64,000 nucleotides of DNA from Vibrio sp. ES.051 (GTDB lineage: Bacteria; Pseudomonadota; Gammaproteobacteria; Enterobacterales; Vibrionaceae): assembly GCF_002563795.1 (NCBI RefSeq), contig NZ_PDJL01000004.1, positions 744,001 through 808,000 on the forward strand, written 5' to 3'. Of the stretch, positions 56,553-64,000 are shown piece after piece. The translations under genes were made by a program, and so were the position numbers. The stretch's first letter is position 1, and every line of letters starts with the position of its first letter. The notes beneath the pieces are model-generated. The model worked only from the letters and a program-made list of their open reading frames with translations, was not told where the DNA came from and did not search any database.

Positions 56553-57229
56553 GCTTCAATCTTCGATAGCAAATCATTAGTGAGGTCTTCACGGCCTTTG
56601 CCGCTATGTAGCTTTCTGTGGCAGTTTGGACAAACGCCAGCACAGTTTTCTGGTTTGTCCTCTCCGTTATCTACCAGCCGAATTAAGTGGTGAACTTCTA
56701 AGAACGGCTTACCTTCATCCGTTTCAAAAGGGGCTGGTTTGTTACAGCATTCACAGATACCATTTGCACGTCTAAGAACCCAGGCTTTAACTTTTGCATC
56801 TCTTGCATATGTAGCGGTTTGGGTTATCGACGTAGAAGGCTTGGCATTTCCTTCCGGCTTTTCCATGCTTTTGCTTTCACTAGTATCACGCACTTCAGCT
56901 TCAAAGACTGCTTTGCCCTCAAAGGGTTTGTTCTCTATGTCCGCGATAAGTTGTTCAATAAGCTTAACTTGCTGAGCGGTGATATTACGCTTAGGTTTTA
57001 AGCCAGTAACCCAAGTGCGACCTAGAAGTTCGAAAACATAAGAGATGTTTTGCATTCGAAACTCATATGCTTTTGCACCTCTATTGTATTTTTGGCTGAG
57101 GTCTCTGTAGATTTGTGCTTTGTTGAACTTAATGCCAGCCCGTTCATTAGTAAGCATCTGCAAGTACTCACTGACAGAGTCTTTCATTTCTTCATCTGAC
57201 CACTGGGAGTTATTGGAGTTCTTCTCCAC
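56534..57229 (-). CDS. HNH endonuclease, adjoining cI
   Basis: 231 aa. N-terminal helical domain (WSDEEMKDSVSEYL; YEFRMQNISYVFELLG) that could bind DNA, a polar linker, then an HNH domain: CECC zinc pair, EVHHLIRLVDNG with the catalytic His, PENCAGVCPNCHRKLH. GTG start directly follows the TAG of cI without a gap, so it should be translated from the lysogenic cI transcript. The HNH domain is of the McrA-like type; whether it cuts modified DNA is unknown. Confidence 0.82.
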   Translation of the reverse strand: MEKNSNNSQWSDEEMKDSVSEYLQMLTNERAGIKFNKAQIYRDLSQKYNRGAKAYEFRMQNISYVFELLGRTWVTGLKPKRNITAQQVKLIEQLIADIENKPFEGKAVFEAEVRDTSESKSMEKPEGNAKPSTSITQTATYARDAKVKAWVLRRANGICECCNKPAPFETDEGKPFLEVHHLIRLVDNGEDKPENCAGVCPNCHRKLHSGKGREDLTNDLLSKIEAKESGL

Positions 57230-57898
57230 CTACTTCTTCTCCAACGATACCGCCACGCGGCCAATTACTTTTATATCTTCTTCTGATACTTCAACCGTCG
57301 CGTTGCCAAACACGACTGCTAGTTTGTTTGGTAATCGTTGAATGTGGTTGATGGACAGACGCCCATTCATATCAATCAAATACTCGCCACTCACTGCATC
57401 GTTCTGGTTTTTATCGACTAGAAAGCGGCCTTCGTTCGTTTCGATCTCAATGGTGTTGCTGGCTTCTAAATCCCAAGAGTTAAACATGCGTTGTGCGTAT
57501 GGAATTTCTCCAGTTGGCACAAGCTGTCCGTTTGTGAGGCAGAAGCTCTTAATAGATACAACAGCTAACTGAGGGTTCTGTAACTCTGGACTAGATGAAG
57601 TGACGCCTGATTCAGATGCCTTTTGATTACCCCAAAAAGAGTGGTGCAAGTCAGTCAAAGGGTAACCTTTTGGCAGAATTAGTTCGTGAACAGGGATGCC
57701 TGTCCTCAAATGAATACGCACAACCAGCTCGTGAGAGTTCCTATTGTGTGCATTCCATGTACTAATCGTTTGTCGACTTACATTAGTTACGTCCGCTAAC
57801 TCTGCAAATGTCGACACCCCTAGAGCATCTTTTAAAGTTTGAGTAAAATCCTCACCCTTTATGTACTCGAAAATTGATATCTTTTGTTGACTATCCAT
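57230..57898 (-). CDS. phage CI-type repressor (186/P2 group)
   Basis: 222 aa. N-terminal HTH (TFAELADVTNVSRQTISTWN), linker, and a C-terminal beta-rich oligomerisation domain (GRFLVDKNQNDAVSGEYLID; NKLAVVFGNATVEV) of the type found in 186 CI. I see no clear S24 Ser-Lys autocleavage arrangement, which agrees with a LexA-boxed gene elsewhere in the prophage. Divergent from the Cox-like gene, with direct repeats in between. Confidence 0.85.
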   Translation of the reverse strand: MDSQQKISIFEYIKGEDFTQTLKDALGVSTFAELADVTNVSRQTISTWNAHNRNSHELVVRIHLRTGIPVHELILPKGYPLTDLHHSFWGNQKASESGVTSSSPELQNPQLAVVSIKSFCLTNGQLVPTGEIPYAQRMFNSWDLEASNTIEIETNEGRFLVDKNQNDAVSGEYLIDMNGRLSINHIQRLPNKLAVVFGNATVEVSEEDIKVIGRVAVSLEKK

Positions 57899-57931
57899 AT
57901 AATTTGATCAATATTGTACTCGAAGTTTGAT
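57862..57931. promoter_or_regulatory. candidate CI operators (direct repeats)
   Basis: TGTACTCGAAAATTGAT (57862-57878, inside the start of cI) and TGTACTCGAAGTTTGAT (57915-57931, in the divergent gap) differ at two of 17 positions and lie 53 bp apart, five helical turns, between cI and the early genes. Confidence 0.6.
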
Positions 57932-57993
57932 TGCCATGCCGAGCAAAGCTAAAGACAACCGAAGAAGATAGACATAAAAGCAAGGATATCACC

Positions 57994-58206
57994 ATGTTAA
58001 CGTACAAGATACCTCCACTAAGTCCATATGTGACTTACGAAGAATACTCCCGCCTTACTGGTTTGCCGATGGGCACCATCAAACAGTACGTGACGGAAGG
58101 TCGCGTGATCATTAAGCCAAAAGACAAACGCCGTGATAAGCCGTTGATTAACATGGTTGCCATGCATGAATTGGCGGCACGTGAAGCCATTGCTGCTCTA
58201 GGGTAA
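57994..58206 (+). CDS. Cox-like phage DNA-binding protein
   Basis: 70 aa from ATG 57994 (AAGGAT upstream). Contains a MerR/excisionase-like helix-turn-helix: YVTYEEYSRLTGLPMGTIKQYVTEGRVIIKP. Position divergent from cI is that of Cox/Apl in P2 and 186, which represses the lysogenic promoter and aids excision. The remaining C-terminal helix is short. Confidence 0.75.
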   Translation: MLTYKIPPLSPYVTYEEYSRLTGLPMGTIKQYVTEGRVIIKPKDKRRDKPLINMVAMHELAAREAIAALG

Positions 58207-58316
58207 GCCATGAGCTTTTCCTCTCTTGTTCCAACCAGATCACACTGCCCAAAGTGGCTAAATGTGTTTGCGTTGGTTGTCATTCTCGTACCACCTTTCA
58301 TGTAAGAGTGTGGATC

Positions 58317-58856
58317 ATGGACGCAAACATCGCCATGTGCGGATTCCGCGAACGCAAACAGCAATCTTTTAACGCTGCATGCTGCGACTTCGCCATCAAT
58401 CACAATATGGAAAAGCTGGCTCCACGTATTGGCCTGACAGGGAGAATGCTGCGTAACAAGCTAAACCCAGAACAGCCGCACAAACTGGACCCTGTGGATT
58501 TGGCATTGCTGAGCAAAGAATCCGGCGATTACACCATTGTGAACACACTCTTTGCTGACCTAGGTGTCGTGACGGTTCAGTTACCTCAAGACGGGGAAGA
58601 GAAGAACCTTTTAGAACGCACGTTACTCAACAGTCAATATTCAGGTGAGCTGTCTAGCGATGCAATGCACATGTGTAGCGCAGACCGTTTACCCCGCAGT
58701 CAAAAACGCAAAACTATTGCCAAGGTTCAAGCAGCCATCGGCAACTTGGTTTTGTTCGTCAACGATTTAGAAAACCGCACCACTGGCTTTCAACCCCTCA
58801 TGCAAATGGGCACAGATTTCCTCGCCAACGGTGCGCCACTTCCGGGATTAGCCTAA
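58317..58856 (+). CDS. phage CII-like regulatory protein
   Basis: 179 aa from ATG 58317; the frame extends upstream but that part is unlikely. Core segment NHNMEKLAPRIGLTGRMLRNKLNP with an HTH, then HKLDPVDLALLSKESGDYTIVNTLFADLG, typical of the CII/regulatory family in P2-like Vibrio phages such as K139. Likely controls the early decision. A ribosome site (GGAT) is weak. Confidence 0.72.
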   Translation: MDANIAMCGFRERKQQSFNAACCDFAINHNMEKLAPRIGLTGRMLRNKLNPEQPHKLDPVDLALLSKESGDYTIVNTLFADLGVVTVQLPQDGEEKNLLERTLLNSQYSGELSSDAMHMCSADRLPRSQKRKTIAKVQAAIGNLVLFVNDLENRTTGFQPLMQMGTDFLANGAPLPGLA

Positions 58857-58865
58857 GGAGAATTA

Positions 58866-59210
58866 ATGAGTCAGTTAGCTAAAAATATTGAACCGAGACC
58901 AATCGCCAAGCCAATGCCATCTGCACAAGAGAGCATTACTGCTTGCAAAGCGTTGTTCAATGGTTCCGCTACACGCGGCAAGTTAAAAGAGTTGTGGAAC
59001 GGTATGCCGCCACGCTTTCGTGGCATGGTTTTGGTTGCCGGTGGTCTAAAGGCCTCAGAGCATGTGCGCGAGTTCGACTGCTTCGACGATTTGGAATTAC
59101 ATAAAATCCGCATCGGCATGCAACAAATTAAAGAAATTTCGACGTTGTTTGATCGCACTATCGGTGACGTTCGTCGCCTCAAGCATTACCAGTTCAGTAA
59201 TACCCATTAA
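58866..59210 (+). CDS. phage early protein, unknown function (114 aa)
   Basis: AAGGAG 5 bases before ATG; 9 bases after the CII-like gene, so same transcript. Soluble, basic; MPPRFRGMVLVAGGLKASEHV in the middle and LFDRTIGDVRRLKHYQ at the end. No motif I can name. Followed by a terminator. Confidence 0.7.
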   Translation: MSQLAKNIEPRPIAKPMPSAQESITACKALFNGSATRGKLKELWNGMPPRFRGMVLVAGGLKASEHVREFDCFDDLELHKIRIGMQQIKEISTLFDRTIGDVRRLKHYQFSNTH

Positions 59211-59218
59211 ACCTAGCC

Positions 59219-59250
59219 AGCCCTTACACCTGTAAGCAAGGGGCTTTTTT
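59219..59250 (+). terminator. terminator in the early region
   Basis: AGCCCTTAC / GTAAGcaAGGGGCT stem with small interruptions, then six T residues. Confidence 0.7.
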
Positions 59251-59273
59251 ATCTTAGCGTAGGAGCATAGAAG

Positions 59274-59567
59274 ATGAACGACACCGTCGCCAAAGTCGCT
59301 GTTAAGCGCGCCATATTATCCACCATAAATAGTTTGTATGCCTTAGCGATAGAGAGCGCAGATGTTTTAAGTATTCGAATTGAGTTCTCCTCAAAAATGA
59401 AGTTGATGAATATTGTTATTTTCTCTGACAACACGACTCATCACGCCCACAACTTAGTGCTGCTTGATAACGAAAAAGCATTAGAAGATTTGTTAGCAGT
59501 TGAAGACAAGATTATCGAAAAAGTTGTAGAACTCCGTGATGAAAAAGAAGCGGAGGTAGCGGCATGA
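59274..59567 (+). CDS. phage early protein, unknown function (97 aa)
   Basis: AGGAG 8 bases before ATG. Predicted alpha/beta: VKRAILSTINSLYALAIE, a two-strand part (VLSIRIEFSSKMKLMNIVIF), and a long charged C-terminal helix (ALEDLLAVEDKIIEKVVELRDEK). First gene of a chain of short overlapping genes leading to rep. Confidence 0.68.
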   Translation: MNDTVAKVAVKRAILSTINSLYALAIESADVLSIRIEFSSKMKLMNIVIFSDNTTHHAHNLVLLDNEKALEDLLAVEDKIIEKVVELRDEKEAEVAA

Positions 59568-59785
59568 CTCCCAATTCAATTGAAATTAATCAGCTAATTG
59601 AAATGTTGAAAGATCGTTTGGAGGAGTGTTGTGACTGCATCGAAGCAGGCTACGAGATTGCAGGCTCTGCAGGATTCACGACTACTGATGCGGAGCTAAC
59701 CGTTGAAGGTGGGCGTTACTTTATTAAAGAAGCTAATGCTTACTTACAGGAACAGGAGTGTGAGTCATGCAATACGCAGCAATAA
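59564..59785 (+). CDS. phage early protein, unknown function (73 aa)
   Basis: ATGA overlap with the preceding gene. Acidic, helical, with cysteines near the middle (ECCDCIEAG) and at the end (ECESCNTQQ), possibly a metal site. No family recognised. Confidence 0.65.
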   Translation: MTPNSIEINQLIEMLKDRLEECCDCIEAGYEIAGSAGFTTTDAELTVEGGRYFIKEANAYLQEQECESCNTQQ

Positions 59786-59994
59786 TGCTATGCCCTGTTG
59801 GTGGTGTTATCCGCCATGAAGACACTCAAGAAGTAGCTAATATTTTGGTTGGTGATTTTGAATCATTAGAAGTGGCTATTGAACAAGCTTGCCAAGACTT
59901 AAGTTGCACTCATCTACACAAAGGTGTGATCAGTAAAGGCAAAGGTAAAGGTGGTTTTATGTTAGTAACGACTCAGGAATTGGAGGCGGTATGA
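59767..59994 (+). CDS. phage early protein, unknown function (75 aa)
   Basis: Overlaps the preceding gene by 19 bases; GGAG 7 bases before the ATG. Alpha/beta with IEQACQDLSCTHLHKGVI and a glycine/lysine loop GKGKGKGG. No family recognised. Confidence 0.65.
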   Translation: MQYAAIMLCPVGGVIRHEDTQEVANILVGDFESLEVAIEQACQDLSCTHLHKGVISKGKGKGGFMLVTTQELEAV

Positions 59995-60167
59995 GAAATG
60001 TTACGCATGTTGATGAAAGACTTGTAAAAGGACGTAATATAACAGGTAGAAGAAAACTTACACCTGAACAAAGGATCCAACTTGATGAACGAAAAGCAAG
60101 GCTTTACCGAATTGCAGACCAAATTACTGAGCGTGTGCGAAGAAAGCGGCTTAACAATAAAGTTTGA
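59991..60167 (+). CDS. small basic phage protein (58 aa)
   Basis: ATGA overlap with the upstream stop and GGAGG 4-5 bases before ATG. 58 residues rich in Arg/Lys (GRNITGRRKLTPEQRIQLDE; VRRKRLNNKV), possibly DNA-binding. Its last 83 bases overlap the next gene in a different frame, and both genes have their own ribosome site. Unknown family. Confidence 0.5.
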   Translation: MRNVTHVDERLVKGRNITGRRKLTPEQRIQLDERKARLYRIADQITERVRRKRLNNKV

Positions 60168-60426
60168 TATTGAAGAGTATGAGCTTGAACCAACCCAAGA
60201 AGATACGTTTTTAGTTTTGAAAGAAATGAACCCAAATTGTGCTGTCGCAGTGGGTATTAAAGATGAATATATTCAACGAATCTTTATGTTGGGTCTGCTT
60301 GCCTTAAACGAATACGAGTTTGTTGAAATCTCTCAGAACTATATGTACATAAGCGAGGTATCCCAGGCAGATGACGGGGTATGGGAATTAGATGAAATTG
60401 AAACAAGAGCAGGGAATAATTGGTAA
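60085..60426 (+). CDS. phage early protein, unknown function (113 aa)
   Basis: ATG 60085 with AAGGA 9 bases upstream; a TTG directly before is less likely. Acidic alpha/beta protein (FDIEEYELEPTQEDTFLVL; EYEFVEISQNYMYISEV). Overlaps the start of the replication gene by 35 bases. Unknown family. Confidence 0.65.
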   Translation: MNEKQGFTELQTKLLSVCEESGLTIKFDIEEYELEPTQEDTFLVLKEMNPNCAVAVGIKDEYIQRIFMLGLLALNEYEFVEISQNYMYISEVSQADDGVWELDEIETRAGNNW

Positions 60427-62515
60427 AATTAATTCCAGTGATCTCCTATACATAGCAGGGGCAGTGATGCCCCTTGATCGAATCAAAAGAAATGACGCCA
60501 GCTATAATGCTGGTTTTTTAGATTCCAAAATTTACTCAGATCGTGAACAAGCACTATTGGATAGTGGCATAGTCAAAAAAATTCCAATTTATGACCGCGT
60601 TCCTAATCGAAAATCTAAGCGAGAGCGAGTACTTCAAGAGCGAACTAATTTCTATAAAGCCGTAAATCATCACTCGAAACACGACCGCGAAGCGGCGGCG
60701 AGAATCGCCGAAGAGTATAGGCTAGTCAAAGGGCGCAAAAGTCCGACAGAGAAATTTCGCCACAGAAAAGACAAGCAAATTAAGCAATTAATGAGCTTGA
60801 GAAAGTCTCTACGCCCTAAAAGTATCATCAGCAATGCCGACGCTAACTTCAGCCATGATGCTTTGTATGAAACGAACGAGCGCTCCAAACCTGCCATTCT
60901 CAATCAGAATGGCAAGCGAGCAAAAGGCGAGCCAAATAAGATTCCGATCTCGATGCAGCTAATGCACCGGTCTTGGAATGAAACTTATAAGTTTCAGGCG
61001 GTAACCGAAACGCCGTCCAGTGCTGCGCCAGCGGAAAACAGTGGTGAGAGGTTCTCGGAAAAGCTGACGTCTCGTTCTGTTTCTAAAATCTTTGAGGCAG
61101 GGGCTTACACTGCAGCTTGCCACGGTGGTTTCTCAACTTTTCTGACGCTGACTTTCACCAAGGCACAGCGGATGGCTATATTCGGTGGAATGTTGGATGG
61201 GAGTGAATGTGTCAGCATGGGGTCGCATCACCCAATAATCTACAAGCGCAACATGGTGACAGTACACCCCAAGCGTGGCGAAAAGAAAGTAGACCAACCA
61301 ATCACTGATATTGGTGGAGAATACTGGCTGTTTCCAACCAAAGATAGTAGACGAATTAAAGCGATGAATCAGGGCAGTATAATCGCTGGACCGTATTGCG
61401 ATCTTAAGCAGAAACCAAAGCAAGAATTTTCCATGGAAAAGACCTTGGAAGCGACGATAGGGAAGGAGGTTTCTCGTTTTCTTGATGGTGCGAAGAAGAT
61501 GTACCAGCGCGGCTGGGCTGCTGACCACACAATCCAAGTTGATAAAGAAAGTGGGCAGAAATACTGCGATTTAATTCATGAAAAGGTTGCTAAGCACGTC
61601 AAACCAAGTGATGTTGGCCCAACGAATCAACCTGCAGACTTTCATTACATATGGGTAGCTGAGTGTCCAGCTAATGAAGATGGCGAGCCTAATCCACATG
61701 TCCATATATTGCTACGTTGGACAGTACCAGAACACCTCTTTAGCCCTTGGGCTAAGCGACTTGAAAAAATATGGGGGCACGGGTTTGCGAAATTAGAGCG
61801 AATAAAAAAGCCAAAAGCTGCTGGTTCTTACATTATCAAAGCGGTCGGCTATGCGGCGAAAGGTGAAAATGCTGACCAAGGGCTTATCAAGGGAAATAGA
61901 TACAATATTGCGAAATGCTCAAGAGCTCCTGTCTGGGAAACTCTTGCTTCGTTTGAAGCTGGCAATATGACAGCAATTATTAAAGAGTTGGGCTACAAAC
62001 TTGAACAATGGAAAAAGCCAATTAAACGGCAAATCAGAAAGCTACGAAATGCCAAAGAGCAAACCATCAAGGCTAAAGCTATTGCTAAAAAGCAACAGAA
62101 ACCAGAGGAATATCAGAAGAAGCTTTATCAACGAATCATTCGATTAGAAAAGCAGGCCGAAAAGTTGAACCAGAACTTACGTGACAGGGGAGTGCACGTA
62201 AACACGAGTAATCGTTTCTGCATTACATTCGAGGGCGAACACGCCAAGAATAAGGTCGATAAGTTTATGGTCTGGGCTGCAGGTGCGAGAGGATGGTCAT
62301 TGAATTGTAGAGATGTGGATTTGAGCGACATAAAGCAGAGTGCTAACTACTCTTATCAAACTGAATATCATCGATTTAAAGAGAATCAGTCATATTGGAA
62401 TTCATTACTAAATGATCCAGTGCCGTACTTTGACATTGATGAAAGAGAGTATTGTTACTGGCATAGTGTCACGGCAGATTATCTAGAGGGACGGCTTCAA
62501 CCAATATTGAGTTAG
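60392..62515 (+). CDS. HUH rolling-circle replication initiator (P2 gpA-like)
   Basis: 707 aa. HUH motifs in order: strand FLTLTF (about 253), then PHVHILL with H436 and H438, then the tyrosine region SYIIKAVGY with Y480 and Y487, plus basic C-terminal coiled sequence. It nicks its own origin, expected within this gene, to start phage replication. Start uncertain: ATG 60470 (MPLDRIKRND, AGGGGC upstream) would shorten it by 26 residues. Confidence 0.85.
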   Translation: MKLKQEQGIIGKINSSDLLYIAGAVMPLDRIKRNDASYNAGFLDSKIYSDREQALLDSGIVKKIPIYDRVPNRKSKRERVLQERTNFYKAVNHHSKHDREAAARIAEEYRLVKGRKSPTEKFRHRKDKQIKQLMSLRKSLRPKSIISNADANFSHDALYETNERSKPAILNQNGKRAKGEPNKIPISMQLMHRSWNETYKFQAVTETPSSAAPAENSGERFSEKLTSRSVSKIFEAGAYTAACHGGFSTFLTLTFTKAQRMAIFGGMLDGSECVSMGSHHPIIYKRNMVTVHPKRGEKKVDQPITDIGGEYWLFPTKDSRRIKAMNQGSIIAGPYCDLKQKPKQEFSMEKTLEATIGKEVSRFLDGAKKMYQRGWAADHTIQVDKESGQKYCDLIHEKVAKHVKPSDVGPTNQPADFHYIWVAECPANEDGEPNPHVHILLRWTVPEHLFSPWAKRLEKIWGHGFAKLERIKKPKAAGSYIIKAVGYAAKGENADQGLIKGNRYNIAKCSRAPVWETLASFEAGNMTAIIKELGYKLEQWKKPIKRQIRKLRNAKEQTIKAKAIAKKQQKPEEYQKKLYQRIIRLEKQAEKLNQNLRDRGVHVNTSNRFCITFEGEHAKNKVDKFMVWAAGARGWSLNCRDVDLSDIKQSANYSYQTEYHRFKENQSYWNSLLNDPVPYFDIDEREYCYWHSVTADYLEGRLQPILS

Positions 62516-62585
62516 GTGTGCTAAAGCATTACAGAAACGAAGAAAACCTTTGATGAGTACGTCATGTCAAAAAACCACTGTGGAA

Positions 62586-62605
62586 AACTGTATGAATATA
62601 CAGTA
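62586..62605 (+). promoter_or_regulatory. LexA (SOS) box
   Basis: CTGT-ATGAATAT-ACAG, with A before and TA after, differs only slightly from the E. coli consensus TACTGTATATATATACAGTA. It lies about 30 bases before the 75-aa gene's ATG. Confidence 0.8.
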
Positions 62606-62636
62606 TATTTCCATGGTAATTGGTAAGGGTGTTGAT

Positions 62637-62864
62637 ATGTCGAATAAAAATCCAAACGATATCATGTTGTCTGCTTTAGAGATCATCATTGATGGTGTAG
62701 CAAATAGTGAGGCGACAGAGAGAACTCGAGCGGCAGGTGCATATATCGCTGGCTTAATACTGGCGGATGCAAAAGGGCAGTTGGACTCTGAAAAACAAAA
62801 AGCCATCTTGAGTATTATCGAGATGGCTTGTGAAACAGAGAGTACTACTTTTATGTCGAAATAA
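62637..62864 (+). CDS. SOS-boxed small phage protein (possible antirepressor)
   Basis: 75 aa from ATG 62637 (AAGGGT upstream). Helical: NDIMLSALEIIIDGVANSE, RTRAAGAYIAGLILADAKG, EKQKAILSIIEMACE. Upstream in-frame ATGs would overlap the LexA box itself. In coliphage 186 the LexA-controlled tum gene makes an antirepressor of CI; the same logic fits here because CI seems not to self-cleave. No sequence similarity to Tum can be judged by eye. Confidence 0.6.
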   Translation: MSNKNPNDIMLSALEIIIDGVANSEATERTRAAGAYIAGLILADAKGQLDSEKQKAILSIIEMACETESTTFMSK

Positions 62865-62865
62865 T

Positions 62866-63117
62866 TTACAGCATAGATAGTTGGTGTTTGAGCTGTTGCC
62901 TTGCCTCTGGCGGCAACGCCTTACACAGCTCTAAAGCCATTTGACTCGTTGTTTTTGCTGATGGACTCAAAGTATGGCTATAAGACAGGTTCATGACAAA
63001 ACTATGCCCGCACTCTGGATCACTGCAGCTACAATATAAATCTGAATAGCTGTTGGATACTCGATTAGATTTTTGGATACGGCTTTTACAACCACACTCT
63101 GGACACAACACTCTCAT
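62866..63117 (-). CDS. ogr: Ogr/Delta-type zinc-finger late activator
   Basis: 83 aa. CPEC near the start and CSCSDPEC about 22 residues on form the Cys4 finger; QKSNRVSNSYSDLYC between them is the Ogr/Delta signature. It binds RNA polymerase alpha to switch on late genes. Two bases from the convergent SOS-boxed gene. Confidence 0.88.
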   Translation of the reverse strand: MRVLCPECGCKSRIQKSNRVSNSYSDLYCSCSDPECGHSFVMNLSYSHTLSPSAKTTSQMALELCKALPPEARQQLKHQLSML

Positions 63118-63182
63118 AGTAAAACCTAGCTTATTGACTGACCATGTAATGATACGTTAAAGGGCTGTGTTTTTGTACAGTT

Positions 63183-64000
63183 TTACGTGCTTGTTTCCGT
63201 ATCAGTGTCAGTATCAAATTTTAAATATAAGTGTTTCATGTTTTTGATTTCATGGTCGTTGTTCACCTCATCCATAATCAATTTACAGACAGGAATGGTC
63301 TCGTCTTTCGCATACTCTTTACCCACTTTTTCTGGATCACCGAAGCTTGAACCAGGTTGGGGCATCATGCCGCCTTTACCTGCAGGGAACCGATGTCCTA
63401 CAAGAATGTCTTGAGCGGTAATGTTCTTGATGCGTTCAAATTCGTCTTTTGTCGCAATGTCACCTACAGGTATCAACTGGATGCCTTTTTCATGCCCACC
63501 GGGAATATTGACAAACATACTGCGGAAATTGCCCACGCCTTTTGAGCTCGCGATTTTATCTTTCAGCATCTTCTCGTCATCATCACTTAGGTTTGGGTCT
63601 GTAGCGTAAAAAATAAAACCCATGTGCGCGCCGTTCTTGTAGTAGCGGCGACGAAACAAGGTCGCGTCTCTGTTGAGTAAACTGCTTTGCAAGCTGCCCA
63701 AATAATCTGGTAAGCCATAGATTTGCTGTTGCAAATCATCTTGAGGCAAGAAAATAACGTCTTTCTGTTTGTAGACACGTTGTTTATTGTCGCGTCCAAG
63801 TATGACGAAGTCGCCGTTCTTTCGGCGGCGCAAGTGCATAGAAGGCAACGGGTGAAGTCTTATTGGGAGGCCAAATCCATTTCTTATTTTCAAGAAAGCG
63901 GCATCACCAAAGGTAAAGTAATTATTACCAAAAAACTGCACTTGTCGGTGTGTTAGTCCTCCGCCCCCGACAAATCGAGCAGCGACATAGTTAGCCCGAG
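63183..64000 (-). CDS. phage portal protein (P2 gpQ-like), cut by the window edge
   Basis: The frame stays open to the right edge (first visible residues RANYVAARFVGGGGLTHRQ), so the N-terminal part lies outside. The retained part has FGNNYFTFGDAAFLKI, LPSMHLRRRKNGDFVIL, VIFLPQDDLQQQIYGLPDYL, AHMGFIFYATDPNLSDDDE and VGHRFPAGKGGMMPQ, all typical of P2-type portals. It forms the ring through which DNA enters the capsid. A low-complexity Asp/Thr tail ends the protein. Confidence 0.85.
   Translation of the reverse strand, partial: RANYVAARFVGGGGLTHRQVQFFGNNYFTFGDAAFLKIRNGFGLPIRLHPLPSMHLRRRKNGDFVILGRDNKQRVYKQKDVIFLPQDDLQQQIYGLPDYLGSLQSSLLNRDATLFRRRYYKNGAHMGFIFYATDPNLSDDDEKMLKDKIASSKGVGNFRSMFVNIPGGHEKGIQLIPVGDIATKDEFERIKNITAQDILVGHRFPAGKGGMMPQPGSSFGDPEKVGKEYAKDETIPVCKLIMDEVNNDHEIKNMKHLYLKFDTDTDTETST

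Larger units (their letters stand above)
49100..64000. mobile_element. P2/186-like prophage, left part (continues past the window)
   Basis: Integrase, CI, Cox-like, CII-like, HUH replication initiator, Ogr/Delta activator and a P2 gpQ-type portal are present in P2-group order. The left end is somewhere between the grxD terminator and the integrase; the exact att core cannot be set without the right end. Cargo genes occupy the int-cI interval. Confidence 0.85.

Noticed and set aside
58035..58403. Minus-strand 122-codon frame over the Cox/CII region
   Set aside because: It lies opposite two phage regulators in the expected order and has no supporting signals.

Overview
The window is chromosomal DNA of a gammaproteobacterium, almost certainly a Vibrio. 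The evidence is gene content and order: rssB-ybaN-apt-dnaX-ybaB-recR; gapA with the hexose-phosphate mutarotase downstream and msrB divergent; sppA-ansA; yejK divergent from yejL-yejM; a ychE-type marC gene next to adhE; sodB near grxD. A Harveyi-clade species (V. parahaemolyticus/alginolyticus/campbellii type) is my inference and cannot be settled by reading alone. Most genes are separated by clear rho-independent terminators, many of them shared by convergent genes.

Core region, 1-27956 and 33353-49088: housekeeping genes for sigma-S turnover (RssB), purine salvage (Apt), the clamp loader (DnaX, with an intact programmed -1 frameshift site), recombination (RecR), mechanosensation, glycolysis (GapA), methionine sulfoxide repair, asparaginase, SppA, 2,4-dienoyl-CoA reductase with a candidate FadR operator, topoisomerase III, a histone-deacetylase-like enzyme, outer-membrane lipid homeostasis (YejM), NhaC-type antiport, Asd, a Kv-like channel, AdhE, Fe-SOD and glutaredoxin 4. 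Two details are easily missed: a 43-codon membrane protein gene at 1628-1759, and an apparent ATT start codon for ybaN.

Island 1, 27963-33380: a 5.4 kb insertion at the 3' end of a tRNA-Ser(UGA) gene, bounded by a 28-bp direct repeat of the tRNA 3' end. It holds an orphan HipB-type regulator behind a pair of HipB-like operators, a translationally coupled three-gene operon of unknown function whose last gene has a PD-(D/E)xK-like signature, a complete 2,459-bp IS21-family element, and only the first 32 codons of what looks like the island's own integrase. The IS lacks a target duplication and sits where the integrase and the 5' end of the operon should be, so an IS-associated deletion probably fixed the island in place.

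Island 2, about 49100 to the right edge: the left part of a P2/186-like prophage. It runs integrase, cargo, CI repressor, Cox-like and CII-like regulators, small early genes, HUH replication initiator, a LexA-boxed small gene, Ogr/Delta activator, and a portal protein cut by the window edge. Between int and cI lies the most interesting unit: a C5-cytosine methyltransferase, then a tightly coupled pair made of a 998-aa protein with an N-terminal MORC/MutL/Hsp90-type GHKL ATPase and a complete C-terminal histidine-kinase core, and a 598-aa receiver-domain protein with a large unknown C-terminus. An HNH nuclease gene abuts cI on the opposite strand. I read this as a candidate phage-borne defence or restriction module that signals by phosphotransfer; that function is inference.
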